From: Micromonospora coxensis
Lineage (GTDB): Bacteria > Actinomycetota > Actinomycetes > Mycobacteriales > Micromonosporaceae
NCBI RefSeq assembly: GCF_900090295.1
Contig: NZ_LT607753.1
Coordinates: 1,116,001 to 1,180,000 of the forward strand
Direction of reading: 5' to 3'
DNA length: 64,000 nucleotides
Below, piece after piece: positions 50,351-58,323 of this stretch (position 1 is the stretch's first letter; each line of letters starts with the position of its first letter). The position numbers and the translations under genes are program-made. Under the pieces are notes generated by a model, which ran no database searches, was not told the origin of the DNA, and saw nothing but the letters and a program-made list of their open reading frames with translations.

Positions 50351-51152
50351 CGGCGCAGTGCGCGTTCTTCAGGTACCAGGTCACGTCGTGCGCTCGCAGC
50401 CGCGGATTCGCGCACAGCCGGTCGTCGACGCGGTGGTCGTACACCTCGGAGAGCGTCTTGACCATCGCCACCGCGTCCTGCCGGGCGGCGATGTTCACCC
50501 AGCCGGCGACGCTGCCCGGCCAGCCGTCACCGGGTCCGACGGGCGGCACCAGCCGGTCGACGACGGCCCTCAGCCCCAGCGGCGAGCCGAGGGTGACCAG
50601 TGTCCGCACCGGCCAGTCCGGATTGTTCCGCAGCGCCTCGTAGGCCACGATGCTGCCCAGCGAGTGGCCGACCAGGACCCTGGTGTCCTCGTCGACGGCG
50701 GCGGCCACCTCCTGCTGGACCCGCCACCGCAGGTCGGTGTCGTCGAGGTAGCGGTGGACCTGTTTGACGAAGCGGACGATGAGGCTGGTGGTCGCCGTGC
50801 CGAAGAAGGTCGTCCGTTGCAGCACCGCCAGGGCGGCCTGGACGCCCTGCGGCAGGTAGACCTTCGTCGGTTCGGTCGCCTCCGTCTGCTCGGCCGCCAC
50901 CGCGTCGTGCAGCGCCCAGAACAGCTCGGTCTCGAAGCCGTCGTCGAGGTCGTCGAGGTGGTACTGCGGCCCGGCGCCCTTGCCGTCGTTGTAGAGATCG
51001 CCGTAGAAGGCCGGAGCGAAGGCGACCTCGGCCGCCCGGGGGTGTCGTCGATTGTGCAGGCCGCTGCGGATCGCCGCGCCCCACAGCTCGGACATCTGTG
51101 CCCGGGACTGCCAGTTCCACATGATGCCGTGCACACCCACGATCTCCGCCAC
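50325..51152 (-). CDS. Alpha/beta hydrolase (lipase/esterase-like) of the caspase operon
   Basis: The 275-residue product starts with IVGVHGIMWNW (oxyanion-loop HG) and has the nucleophile elbow GHSLGS with Ser164, followed by LVTLGSPLGL. His265 in KNAHCADVL near the C-terminus is the likely third catalytic residue. No signal peptide is present, so it is a cytoplasmic enzyme, possibly acting on lipids, peptides or modified proteins. It is the first gene of the unit with the caspase-like and giant NTPase genes. Short alpha/beta hydrolases of this 'VHGI' kind are frequent effectors or helpers in NTP-dependent conflict systems of actinomycetes. Confidence 0.85.
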   Translation of the reverse strand: MAEIVGVHGIMWNWQSRAQMSELWGAAIRSGLHNRRHPRAAEVAFAPAFYGDLYNDGKGAGPQYHLDDLDDGFETELFWALHDAVAAEQTEATEPTKVYLPQGVQAALAVLQRTTFFGTATTSLIVRFVKQVHRYLDDTDLRWRVQQEVAAAVDEDTRVLVGHSLGSIVAYEALRNNPDWPVRTLVTLGSPLGLRAVVDRLVPPVGPGDGWPGSVAGWVNIAARQDAVAMVKTLSEVYDHRVDDRLCANPRLRAHDVTWYLKNAHCADVLAAALD

Positions 51153-51269
51153 GGGTCCAGAGTAGGCAGTGCGGCGATGCTCCGAGTGACGGGAACCGGA
51201 CGGAGCAGCGCGTCCGACGGTGCGGCGGTGACCGGTCTGTCCGCACCCGTCCGACCGGCCGGGGCCGGG

Positions 51270-51635
51270 TCAGCGGGTCGACTCGACGGTGTAGTGGATG
51301 GTCTGCGCGACGATCCAGCCGTCCTCGATGACGAAGGAGTCGGCGCCGTCGCGGACCCGGGCGCCATCGGCCTCGGCGGTCCATTCCAGGAACGCGATGC
51401 GGTCCTCGACGATCCGGGTGCGGTACGTGAAGCGCGCCGCCGGCAGCTCCTCGCCGAGCCAGCGCGCCAGCAACGTCACCCCTTCGTGGCCCCGGAACAC
51501 GCCACGTCGATCCAGCACGAGGCAGGTCGGTGAGACGTTGCGATCGATGTCCTCGGCGAAGCGGCCCTCCGCGGCCAGCCGCAGGTGTTCGTCGAAGACG
51601 TCCGCGGCCGACCGTGCCCGCAGCTGCGCTGTCAT
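51270..51635 (-). CDS. SnoaL-like/NTF2-fold protein
   Basis: The 121-residue product has the cone-shaped NTF2/SnoaL pattern: VFDEHLRLAAEGRFAEDIDRNVS, FRGHEGV, WLGEELP, FLEWTAEADGARVRDGADSFVIEDGWIV (as EWTAE and DSFVIEDG) and TIHYTVE. Members are polyketide cyclases, isomerases or ligand-binding proteins; no reaction can be assigned. It starts at ATG 51635 and has no co-transcribed partner: the hydrolase operon begins 117 bases downstream on the same strand, the HNH gene ends 65 bases upstream. Confidence 0.85.
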   Translation of the reverse strand: MTAQLRARSAADVFDEHLRLAAEGRFAEDIDRNVSPTCLVLDRRGVFRGHEGVTLLARWLGEELPAARFTYRTRIVEDRIAFLEWTAEADGARVRDGADSFVIEDGWIVAQTIHYTVESTR

Positions 51636-51700
51636 GACCCGATCGCCCCTCGCCGTCGACGCCCTCACCTGACCTGCAGAAACGATAGTCGGTGGACCGG

Positions 51701-52633
51701 TCAGGCCGCTTTGAAAACCGTGTCGAGGTGCCATTCGAGGAATTCGGCGTGGGGTCGATCCGCGCGGCGCGCCGGCACCGCGATCGGCGTACCGGCCCTG
51801 GCGTAGAACTGGTCGCCGTTTCCGAACTCGCTTCGCAACCGCGGACTGACCAGCAGACGGTATTTCGGGTCGACGCCCAGATAACCCCGGTCGAACAGGA
51901 TGTGCACGTCCGACTTCAACAGCAAGCCATTGTCGAGTCGGTGCTCTCCACCCTCGGGCAACGGTCGGATATGCGCAGCCTGGAGCACCGGTCGCACCTT
52001 GTTCCCGGTGATGGCGCACCGTCGACCGTAGGCACCGAGCACGACGGCCTTGAAGGACTGCTGGCCGAGACGCTGCGGCACCAGGCGTGGGTCGCCGTAG
52101 ACCGGACCAGGGCGATGCCACGGCTCGCTGAGGTCGATCTCGACGGTGGCGCCGATCAGTCGGTGCAACAGCAGTTCGAAGTACCGGGTGACGGCCGGGT
52201 CGGCCAGGTCGTAGGTCTTGCCCTGCACCACGTTGGACGCGAAGCCGGGAGGTGGGTCGACGGTCGACTCGTCCGGGAAGAACACCGTGTCCCGGACGAA
52301 GATGCAGCCGATCACGGGATCCTCATCGGGCCCGATCGGCGCGCGACGGTACCGCCCGACGCTGTCGCGCATCGCCGCGAGGCTGGCGACGCCGTTCGCC
52401 TCGCCGAACAACTCCCAGGCCTCGGAGATCCGCAGCTGGGTGAAGCCGCTGAAGAAGCCTCCACCGACCACCCGATTCAGCGGGTGGTGGGCCTTGAAGA
52501 GGAAGGGTTCACCGGGCGTCAGGGCGCGGAAACCGCCGCCGGACGGGCGCCAGAAGTTGACCTCTGTCAGGTCCGGGCGGGCGGCGAGGAACCGGTACCA
52601 CTTCTCGTCGGTGACCCCGACAAAAGCCTTCAC
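51701..52633 (-). CDS. HNH endonuclease with a possible PUA/EVE-like N-terminal reader domain
   Basis: The 310-residue product ends with an HNH nuclease: CAITGNKVRPVLQAAHIRPL, then NGLLLKSDVHILFDRGYLGVD (first Cys, HI-R, N, H-IFD), near residues 200-255. The N-terminal 95 residues (KAFVGVTDEKWYRFLA, then FLFKAHHPLNRVVGGGFFSG and ISEAWELFGEANG) have the beta-barrel look of PUA/EVE/ASCH modified-base readers, which in modification-dependent restriction enzymes are joined to HNH. This is a plausible type IV restriction enzyme without a methylase nearby. The gene looks less GC-rich than its neighbours, a sign of transfer. Confidence 0.8.
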   Translation of the reverse strand: MKAFVGVTDEKWYRFLAARPDLTEVNFWRPSGGGFRALTPGEPFLFKAHHPLNRVVGGGFFSGFTQLRISEAWELFGEANGVASLAAMRDSVGRYRRAPIGPDEDPVIGCIFVRDTVFFPDESTVDPPPGFASNVVQGKTYDLADPAVTRYFELLLHRLIGATVEIDLSEPWHRPGPVYGDPRLVPQRLGQQSFKAVVLGAYGRRCAITGNKVRPVLQAAHIRPLPEGGEHRLDNGLLLKSDVHILFDRGYLGVDPKYRLLVSPRLRSEFGNGDQFYARAGTPIAVPARRADRPHAEFLEWHLDTVFKAA

Positions 52634-52685
52634 ATCGGCCAGCCTGCACCAGAGGTGATCACCACGGCACCACCGAACGGACGGT

Positions 52686-52925
52686 TCAGGGCTCGCGCAT
52701 CCAGAGCTTCGGATCGTTGACGAAGATGCCCTTGCCTTGATGACGCCAGATCACCCGGAGCGCTTCGAGGCGCACGTAGGTCTGCTTCACGGTCGACGGG
52801 CTGACCTTGTGCGTCGCGGCCAACTGGGCGATCGAGGGCAGCTTGTCGCCCGGCTTGAGCCTCTTGGCTCTGATGTCGGCGACGATCTCGTCGGCGATAC
52901 GGATGTAGTCGGCGGTGATCGGCAT
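52686..52925 (-). CDS. Minimal GntR-family DNA-binding protein
   Basis: The 79-residue product is little more than a winged helix: ITADYIRIADEIVADIRAKRLKPGDKLPS then IAQLAATHKVSPSTVKQTYVRLEALRVI and the wing WRHQGKGIFV. There is no effector domain, so it is an autonomous wHTH, common near plasmid-like or defence loci. ATG 52925 stands behind GGGGGAG. It lies 52 bases upstream of the HNH gene on the same strand and may control it. The imperfectly AT-rich spacer upstream has an inverted repeat (52990-53014) that could be its operator. Confidence 0.85.
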   Translation of the reverse strand: MPITADYIRIADEIVADIRAKRLKPGDKLPSIAQLAATHKVSPSTVKQTYVRLEALRVIWRHQGKGIFVNDPKLWMREP

Positions 52926-52989
52926 GACTCCCCCTGCGTGGCATGCCAATTCGATCACGCAAGGAGACCCGTCAACAACTCTATGTTTG

Positions 52990-53014
52990 ACTTAGCCCAC
53001 TGAGACAGCTAAGT
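52990..53014. promoter_or_regulatory. Inverted repeat in the divergent spacer
   Basis: ACTTAGC (52990-52996) and GCTAAGT (53008-53014) are exact inverted repeats with an 11-base loop, in the divergent region between the mini-GntR and DivIVA-like genes. It is a possible operator of the wHTH. The rest of 52926-53216 shows no gene. Confidence 0.4.
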
Positions 53015-53216
53015 TTCTTCCTGCCCCTCCCCTTGCGTGGCAACAAGGAGCAGAGGCGTCCCCCTGGTCGGGGCGGGTGCGCGTGCCCGTCCCGACCCAC
53101 CGGACCGCTCCGCTGTCGTACCGCTGATCCCAGGCTGCGGCGGTGGGGCCGGCGGGTCGCGCGCGGCCCGCCTTCCAGGCAGCGCACGGCACACCGACGC
53201 TCAGGAGAGGACCGAC

Positions 53217-53495
53217 GTGGCTCAGGTGTATCGCTCAGGCCGGCTCTACGGGACCGGCCGCCCGGCCCGGACGACCCCGCACGAGGTACGCACCCGCACG
53301 TTCGCGCCGCGCTGGCGCGGCGTCGACCCCGACCAGGTACGCCAGTTCCAGGCACAGGTCGCCGACGAGCTGGCCGACCTGCACCGGCAGGTACGCGAAC
53401 TCGCCCAGGAGAACGGCCGGACCAAGCAGGCCCTGCGCGACTGGCGGCCCCTGCACGCCCGCGAGTGCCGCGCACCGAACTCCGGGCACTGGTGA
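53217..53495 (+). CDS. DivIVA-domain-containing small protein
   Basis: The 92-residue product matches the N-terminal DivIVA/Wag31 fold: RTRTFAPRWRGVDPDQVRQFQAQVADELADLHRQVREL in outline (TFAPRWRGVD and VRQFQAQV), followed by a short coiled coil QENGRTKQALRDW. It would bind curved membrane through its N-terminal residues. It is much shorter than Wag31 and lacks the long C-terminal coiled coil, so it may be a regulator or local adaptor. GTG 53217 has AGGAGAGG. GTGA at 53492-53495 suggests that a partner gene starts on its stop. Confidence 0.8.
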   Translation: MAQVYRSGRLYGTGRPARTTPHEVRTRTFAPRWRGVDPDQVRQFQAQVADELADLHRQVRELAQENGRTKQALRDWRPLHARECRAPNSGHW

Positions 53496-53721
53496 ACGAG
53501 CGGCCCTCCCCGGCGACCTGCTGATCGTGGACGGGGCGGCCTCGGTGCAGTTCGCCGGGAACCGGGCGCTGCGGCTGCGGGTGGTGTCGGTCGGCGCGGA
53601 CGAGCCGTACCCGGGCTGGCTCTGGCTGACCGGGTACGTGCTCGACCGGCGGGACCGGGCGATCGCCAAGCGGGAGATCTACGTTCGCCATGCAGGTCTG
53701 CGTACCACTGCGGCGCCGTGA
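53492..53721 (+). pseudogene. Small conserved protein with apparent 5' frameshift
   Basis: GTG 53492 overlaps the DivIVA-like stop (GTGA), but its frame ends after ten codons at 53524. The protein-like part is one frame off: ALPGDLLIVDGAASVQFAGN, then LRLRVVSVGAD and YPGWLWLTGYVL, a pattern of small actinobacterial proteins that usually start just before GDLL. No start codon lies upstream in that frame near the right place; GTG 53536 would give 61 residues and cut into the conserved start. A one-base change in CGGCCCTCCCC (about 53503-53513) would join the two frames, so a real frameshift or sequencing error is likely. Confidence 0.6.
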
Positions 53722-53722
53722 T

Positions 53723-56422
53723 TCAGGGGCGGAGCCGCTCCTCAGGCTGAGGCGGTCGTTCGATGTCTATCGGAAAACGCTGGAGATGCTCCGCCACCCG
53801 CTGCCACTCAGACGCCCGGACCGTGCAGAGATCATGAAGTTCCCGCAGGCTCGGCAGGATCCCGCGATGGTCCCGACTCTGCGCCCTTGCCGTCCCGACC
53901 CGTCCCATCGAGGCCGCCCGCTCGGCGAGGTATCCGACCAGACACTGGAGCATTTGGTCGATGACGAAAGCGGTGGTGTCGGACAGGTCAGTCGGTGACG
54001 CGGAGGCTGTCGCCTCCGCCGTCCCCGACCCGTCGAGCGACAGGTTCACCTCCTCATAGCGCGGATACGGCGGGGGGAAGCCGGCGCCGGCCACCGCCAT
54101 CGGGTCGACGGTGTCCTGCACCAGCCGGATGAACCTGGCACGGTCCCGCCAGTACCAGGCGCGATCGTCCGTGATCTGGTGCAACGCCTCCCACAGGTCC
54201 ACGTCTCCGCGGAGCCACTCGGCGATGTCGTGGACGTCCCCGCCGCGACTCCAGTTCTCGTGCCACTGCTGTTCGAGCAGCTGTGCCGCGTCCAGGATCA
54301 ACTGCCGGGCATAGGCGCGACTGCACACATGAAAGGAGACGGCGGGACGGGCGGGTACCGGGCCGGGACGGGGGAACAGGTCGCGTTCGAAGTGCTGGAA
54401 CTCAGGGCAGGATCGGAGCTCGGTAAGGTCCAGGTCCCCGGCCAGCACCCAGTCCCTCACTCGCGCGGCCACGCCACTCTCCACCGAGGCCAGCGCTGCT
54501 CGGAGATGCCAAACTGCCTTCCGGGCCAGTTGGGTGCGGCTTTCCGAGCCCTGGGGACTCCATTTCAACGCAATGCTGTACGCACAGGCCGCGTGGTAAT
54601 GGTCCGCGTATGTCATCGGTGCCAGCAACTGGCGGACACGGCCACCCGACGCTTGGTTGATCGCCGCGTCGATCATTTCGGGCCTCCACGAAATCTCGAG
54701 TTGGAGCACCTCACCAAGGACCGACGGCGTCCAAGGTGTCGCGACCTGCGGACCACAGCCGAGCAACCCCGATATCAAGCGTTGCGCCACCTGGGGCGGT
54801 ACGGACGAACGCTCGACAGGAGCCGCCAGATATCGACTCAGCGCCTCACTCACCCGCAGCGGCGCCCACACGTCCCGCAAGATGAGCAGCGACCGACCGG
54901 TCAACTCGCCACCCCTGCTCCTTCCCAGACGACGAACGCGCTTCCCGACCGGCAGCTCGTCGAAGAGATCCTGGAGCTCACGCATCGCCATCAGCCTGAA
55001 GAGCACCTCCAACAGCCGTTTGTCCCTCTCGCTCCGACCGTCGAGCGCCGAAGCGAAGTCCCGGTCGATCGACTCCCCGTTCGGCAACTGGACGTAGTGC
55101 GTGAAGCGCTCGGCAAGGCTTGCCCGCAGACGCTCCTTCATCTGCTCACGGACCTCGGCTCGCTCCCCCTTGGCATCGTCGACGAGCCACTCGTGGGCGC
55201 TCCATTCCGTAGCCGCCAGCGTGTTCGCGTAGCGGTAGCGCAGCTTCAGGCCTGGTCGTTCATTCCATCGGTGCCAAATCCGGTTCGAGAACCTCTCCAG
55301 CTTCTCCCGGAACCACCCCCTAGACGTCGTCGCACATCCCCCGCGTCCCTCGTCAATGCAGTGTCGCGCCCCGCTGTAGATGTCGAGCGCCTCGAGGTAC
55401 AGGCCAAGTTGTTCGAGCACGTCTGCGACCAACAAGCGCACCTCGATGTTGTACGGGTCCGCCCGGAGCACCTCCCCGTACTGCCACAGCGCCAGGTCGA
55501 ACTGGCGCTCATCATGGTGGCGCCGGCCCTCGTTGTACGCCTGAAAGAGTCCCCACGGCAGGACGCGACCACGCCACAGACGCCATGGTGGAAGCCGTAC
55601 CTGCCTGGTCACGGGCAGGATGGCCGCCATCACCCAGTAGCCGACATGACACGTGACGTCCTCCCAGCTCCGCCCCCACAGCGTCGTCATCGCACTGCGA
55701 CCACCCAGCGCGAGCGAGGTCACTGTCACCGTCATCCCGAACTCGGGCCGCTGGTCTCGCTTGAGTACTGTCACGTTGACCCGGTAGGCAGCTTGCGGCC
55801 AACTGTTCATTGCCAAGCCGAGGGCAGTGGAGACAGCGCTCATCCAGTTCGTCGGGGCCGCCTGTCCCGCTGCCACATCCAGAAAAACCGTAGGGTTCGC
55901 CGGCGCCCGACCGGTGGACGGCGGGTACAGCCGAGTCTCCGAGAGCTGCTTGGCGAGCAGGCTACGTAGTGCGACCCTCGGGGCGTCCACCGCGCTGCCG
56001 CCGTCCTCGAAGTCGCACACGTCGACCGGGCCCGGCGCAGCCGCGACACAGGCGCGGCACCAGCTACGGCAGGTGAAGAACAACAGCACGAACAGCGACA
56101 GCACCGTAAGCCGAGCCGGCAGCCCGGCGCCCTTCCCGGTCGTCACCACGGCGGACAGCCCGGTCATGAGCCGGTATGGCAGCCATGCCAGTAACGATTG
56201 GTCGAAGGCCGCAATCCGTTGCGGCGGCTCACCCAGCGTCCAGAGGCAGAACAGCAGCACAACCGCGACCGCTGTCGTGATCAAGGCCCACCGAAGCCGA
56301 TGAGGCACCGGCAACAGCGCCGGATCCATGGGGACCCTGCGCCCCCGCAGGAAGGAAAAGCCGTTCAACGTCGGTTCGGCCCACTGACGGGTCGCACGCC
56401 TACCCTGTGCAGCCTCCCACAT
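53723..56422 (-). CDS. Membrane-anchored TPR-like protein, unknown
   Basis: The 899-residue product has two membrane helices (about 44-64 and 95-115), a Cys-rich turn (CRSWCRAC) and a large soluble part. A domain at about 130-280 resembles a mixed alpha/beta region (VTVLKRDQRPEFGMTV). Near 297-365 a TPR-like repeat is visible (FQAYNEGRRHHDERQFDLAL, LRADPYNIEVRLLVADVLEQLG). The rest is helical without a catalytic motif I know. Some stretches look less GC-rich than flanking genes. ATG 56422 has GGAAG upstream; ATG 56329 directly before the first helix is the alternative. It lies tail to tail with the frameshifted gene (one base apart). Confidence 0.72.
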   Translation of the reverse strand: MWEAAQGRRATRQWAEPTLNGFSFLRGRRVPMDPALLPVPHRLRWALITTAVAVVLLFCLWTLGEPPQRIAAFDQSLLAWLPYRLMTGLSAVVTTGKGAGLPARLTVLSLFVLLFFTCRSWCRACVAAAPGPVDVCDFEDGGSAVDAPRVALRSLLAKQLSETRLYPPSTGRAPANPTVFLDVAAGQAAPTNWMSAVSTALGLAMNSWPQAAYRVNVTVLKRDQRPEFGMTVTVTSLALGGRSAMTTLWGRSWEDVTCHVGYWVMAAILPVTRQVRLPPWRLWRGRVLPWGLFQAYNEGRRHHDERQFDLALWQYGEVLRADPYNIEVRLLVADVLEQLGLYLEALDIYSGARHCIDEGRGGCATTSRGWFREKLERFSNRIWHRWNERPGLKLRYRYANTLAATEWSAHEWLVDDAKGERAEVREQMKERLRASLAERFTHYVQLPNGESIDRDFASALDGRSERDKRLLEVLFRLMAMRELQDLFDELPVGKRVRRLGRSRGGELTGRSLLILRDVWAPLRVSEALSRYLAAPVERSSVPPQVAQRLISGLLGCGPQVATPWTPSVLGEVLQLEISWRPEMIDAAINQASGGRVRQLLAPMTYADHYHAACAYSIALKWSPQGSESRTQLARKAVWHLRAALASVESGVAARVRDWVLAGDLDLTELRSCPEFQHFERDLFPRPGPVPARPAVSFHVCSRAYARQLILDAAQLLEQQWHENWSRGGDVHDIAEWLRGDVDLWEALHQITDDRAWYWRDRARFIRLVQDTVDPMAVAGAGFPPPYPRYEEVNLSLDGSGTAEATASASPTDLSDTTAFVIDQMLQCLVGYLAERAASMGRVGTARAQSRDHRGILPSLRELHDLCTVRASEWQRVAEHLQRFPIDIERPPQPEERLRP

Positions 56423-56550
56423 TCCGTCTTCCGATCGCACACCGACACCGCCCACGCCTCGACAGGCGCAGCTCTGTCTCTCGTTGAGAACCAACTTATG
56501 GAGCCATTAGCGGCCTCACAGCATTTGGGCCGACTGATCCCCCGTACCGG

Positions 56551-57876
56551 TTACCGCGCAGGACGATTCGCCGGATGCGTCACCCCACCAGTCACCGCCT
56601 CTGCGGTGGTTGCACCACAGGTCTCCCACACCGATCCGTCACAACCGGCCAGGGAGGCGAGGCGGCTGTGAAGGTACGCCTGCTCGGCGGGGTTGGCCGT
56701 ACGCCTCACGGCGGTGCCGTAGGCCGCAGCCGCCTCCTCGGTGCGCCCCAGCCGGCGCAGCAGGTCGGCGCGGACGGCGTGGAAGACGTGGTAGCCGTCC
56801 AGGTCGAGGGCGTCGACGAGGGCGAGCGCCACGGCGGGCCCGTGCACCTCGGCCACGGCGACGGCCCGGTTCAGCGCCACGACCGGGCCGGGGGCGAGCG
56901 CGTGCAGGTGGTCGTACAGTGCCAGGATCTGGGCCCAGTCGGTGTCGGCGGCCGTCGCGGCGTCGCTGTGCACGGCGTTGATCGCGGCCTGGATCTGGTA
57001 CGGGCCGGGACGTCCGCGGCGCAGGCAGCGGCGGACGAGCGCCTGTCCCTCGGCGATCAGCGCGTGGTCCCAGCGGCTGCGGTCCTGGACGGCCAGCGGC
57101 ACGAATCCGTCGGCGGTGACCCGGGCGGGGCGGCGGGCTTCGGTGAGCAGCATCAGCGCGAGCAGGCCCAGCGCCTCCGGCTCGTCGGGCATCAGCTCGA
57201 CCAGCAGCCGGCCGAGCCGGACCGCCTCGGCGCACAGCTCGGCGCGGACCGGTTGGGGTCCACTGCTCGCGGTGTGTCCCTCGGTGAAGATCAGGTAGAC
57301 CACGGCGAGCACGGCACGGAGCCGGTCGGGCAGGTCGGCGTCGCGCGGCACCCGGTACGGGATGCCGGCGTGGCGGATCTTGGCCTTGGCGCGGACCAGC
57401 CGCTGCGCCATGGTCGGCTCGGCGACCAGGAAGGCGCGGGCGATCTCGGCGGTGCTGAGCCCGCCGAGCAGGCGCAGGGTGAGCGCGACCCGGGCGGCCG
57501 GGGCGAGGGCCGGGTGACAGCAGGTGAAGATCAGGCGGAGCCGGTCGTCGCGCACGGGTCCCTCCTCGGCGGGCGGCTCCTGGGCGCCGCACCCGGACCC
57601 CATCCCGGCTCCCGCGTGCAGCAGGGCGGCCTGGGCGTGCCGGTCGGCCCGGGACGCCTCGCGGCGCAGCCGGTCGATGGCGCGGTTGCGGGCGGTGGTG
57701 ATGATCCAGCCGGCCGGGGCCGGCGGTGACCCGTCGACCGGCCAGCGTCGGACGGCCTCGGTGAACGCGTCCTGGACGGCCTCCTCGGCGAGGTCGATGT
57801 CGCCGAGGAGGCGGACCAGGACGGCGACCGCGCGGCCGTACTCCGCGCGGAACACCCGCTCGACCGGGTCGGTCAC
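56551..57876 (-). CDS. ECF sigma factor of the ECF42 type (with C-terminal TPR-like extension)
   Basis: The 441-residue product has sigma region 2 ([52 protein letters not shown]) and region 4 ([36 protein letters not shown] in part), followed by a 220-residue helical extension with [26 protein letters not shown] and [19 protein letters not shown] TPR-like repeats. That extension and the adjoining YCII protein mark ECF42, a group without an anti-sigma factor. GTG 57876 overlaps the YCII stop (GTGA), so translation is coupled. Confidence 0.92.
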   Translation of the reverse strand: MTDPVERVFRAEYGRAVAVLVRLLGDIDLAEEAVQDAFTEAVRRWPVDGSPPAPAGWIITTARNRAIDRLRREASRADRHAQAALLHAGAGMGSGCGAQEPPAEEGPVRDDRLRLIFTCCHPALAPAARVALTLRLLGGLSTAEIARAFLVAEPTMAQRLVRAKAKIRHAGIPYRVPRDADLPDRLRAVLAVVYLIFTEGHTASSGPQPVRAELCAEAVRLGRLLVELMPDEPEALGLLALMLLTEARRPARVTADGFVPLAVQDRSRWDHALIAEGQALVRRCLRRGRPGPYQIQAAINAVHSDAATAADTDWAQILALYDHLHALAPGPVVALNRAVAVAEVHGPAVALALVDALDLDGYHVFHAVRADLLRRLGRTEEAAAAYGTAVRRTANPAEQAYLHSRLASLAGCDGSVWETCGATTAEAVTGGVTHPANRPAR

Positions 57877-58220
57877 CCCTCGCCCTGGAAGGGTCGGACC
57901 TCGATGGGCAGGGTGGTGGCGCGGGCGTAGCGGCGGCCCCAGTGCAGGGCGGCGTCCAGGTCGGGGGCCCGCAGGATGGTGAAGCCGCCCAGGTGCTCCT
58001 TGCCCTCGACGAACGGTCCGTCGGTGACGAGGACGTCGTCGCCCTGGGCGCGCAGCACGGTGGCGGTCTCCGGGCCGTGCAGGCCCTGCCCGAAGACCCA
58101 GCAGCCGGCGGCCTCCAGTTCGTCGCGGATCGCGCCCAGCTCGCGCATCACCCCGGCCAGGAACTCCGGGTCGGGCGTGCCGCCGTCGGGCTGGTAGATG
58201 CTCAACAGGTACTGCTTCAC
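57873..58220 (-). CDS. YCII-related (DGPF-type) protein
   Basis: The 115-residue product matches the YCII/DGPF domain: [53 protein letters not shown] (DGPF motif), and LPIEVRPF. In ECF42 operons such proteins are always linked to the sigma factor and are thought to influence its activity, though the mechanism is unsettled. GTG 58220 has AGGAGG nine bases upstream. The pair diverges from the amine oxidase. Confidence 0.9.
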   Translation of the reverse strand: MKQYLLSIYQPDGGTPDPEFLAGVMRELGAIRDELEAAGCWVFGQGLHGPETATVLRAQGDDVLVTDGPFVEGKEHLGGFTILRAPDLDAALHWGRRYARATTLPIEVRPFQGEG

Positions 58221-58323
58221 GTGACGCCTCCTGGTGGATGTGGTCGGCTTCCACCTTCCACACGATCGGCGGCCCGGCGAATCGACACTCCGGCGCCGGG
58301 AACCTCGCCACCGGCGGCCAGGT

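Noticed and set aside
53723..56494. TTG 56494 as start of the TPR membrane protein.
   Set aside because: No ribosome binding site, and the extra N-terminus is not protein-like; ATG 56422 has GGAAG in place.
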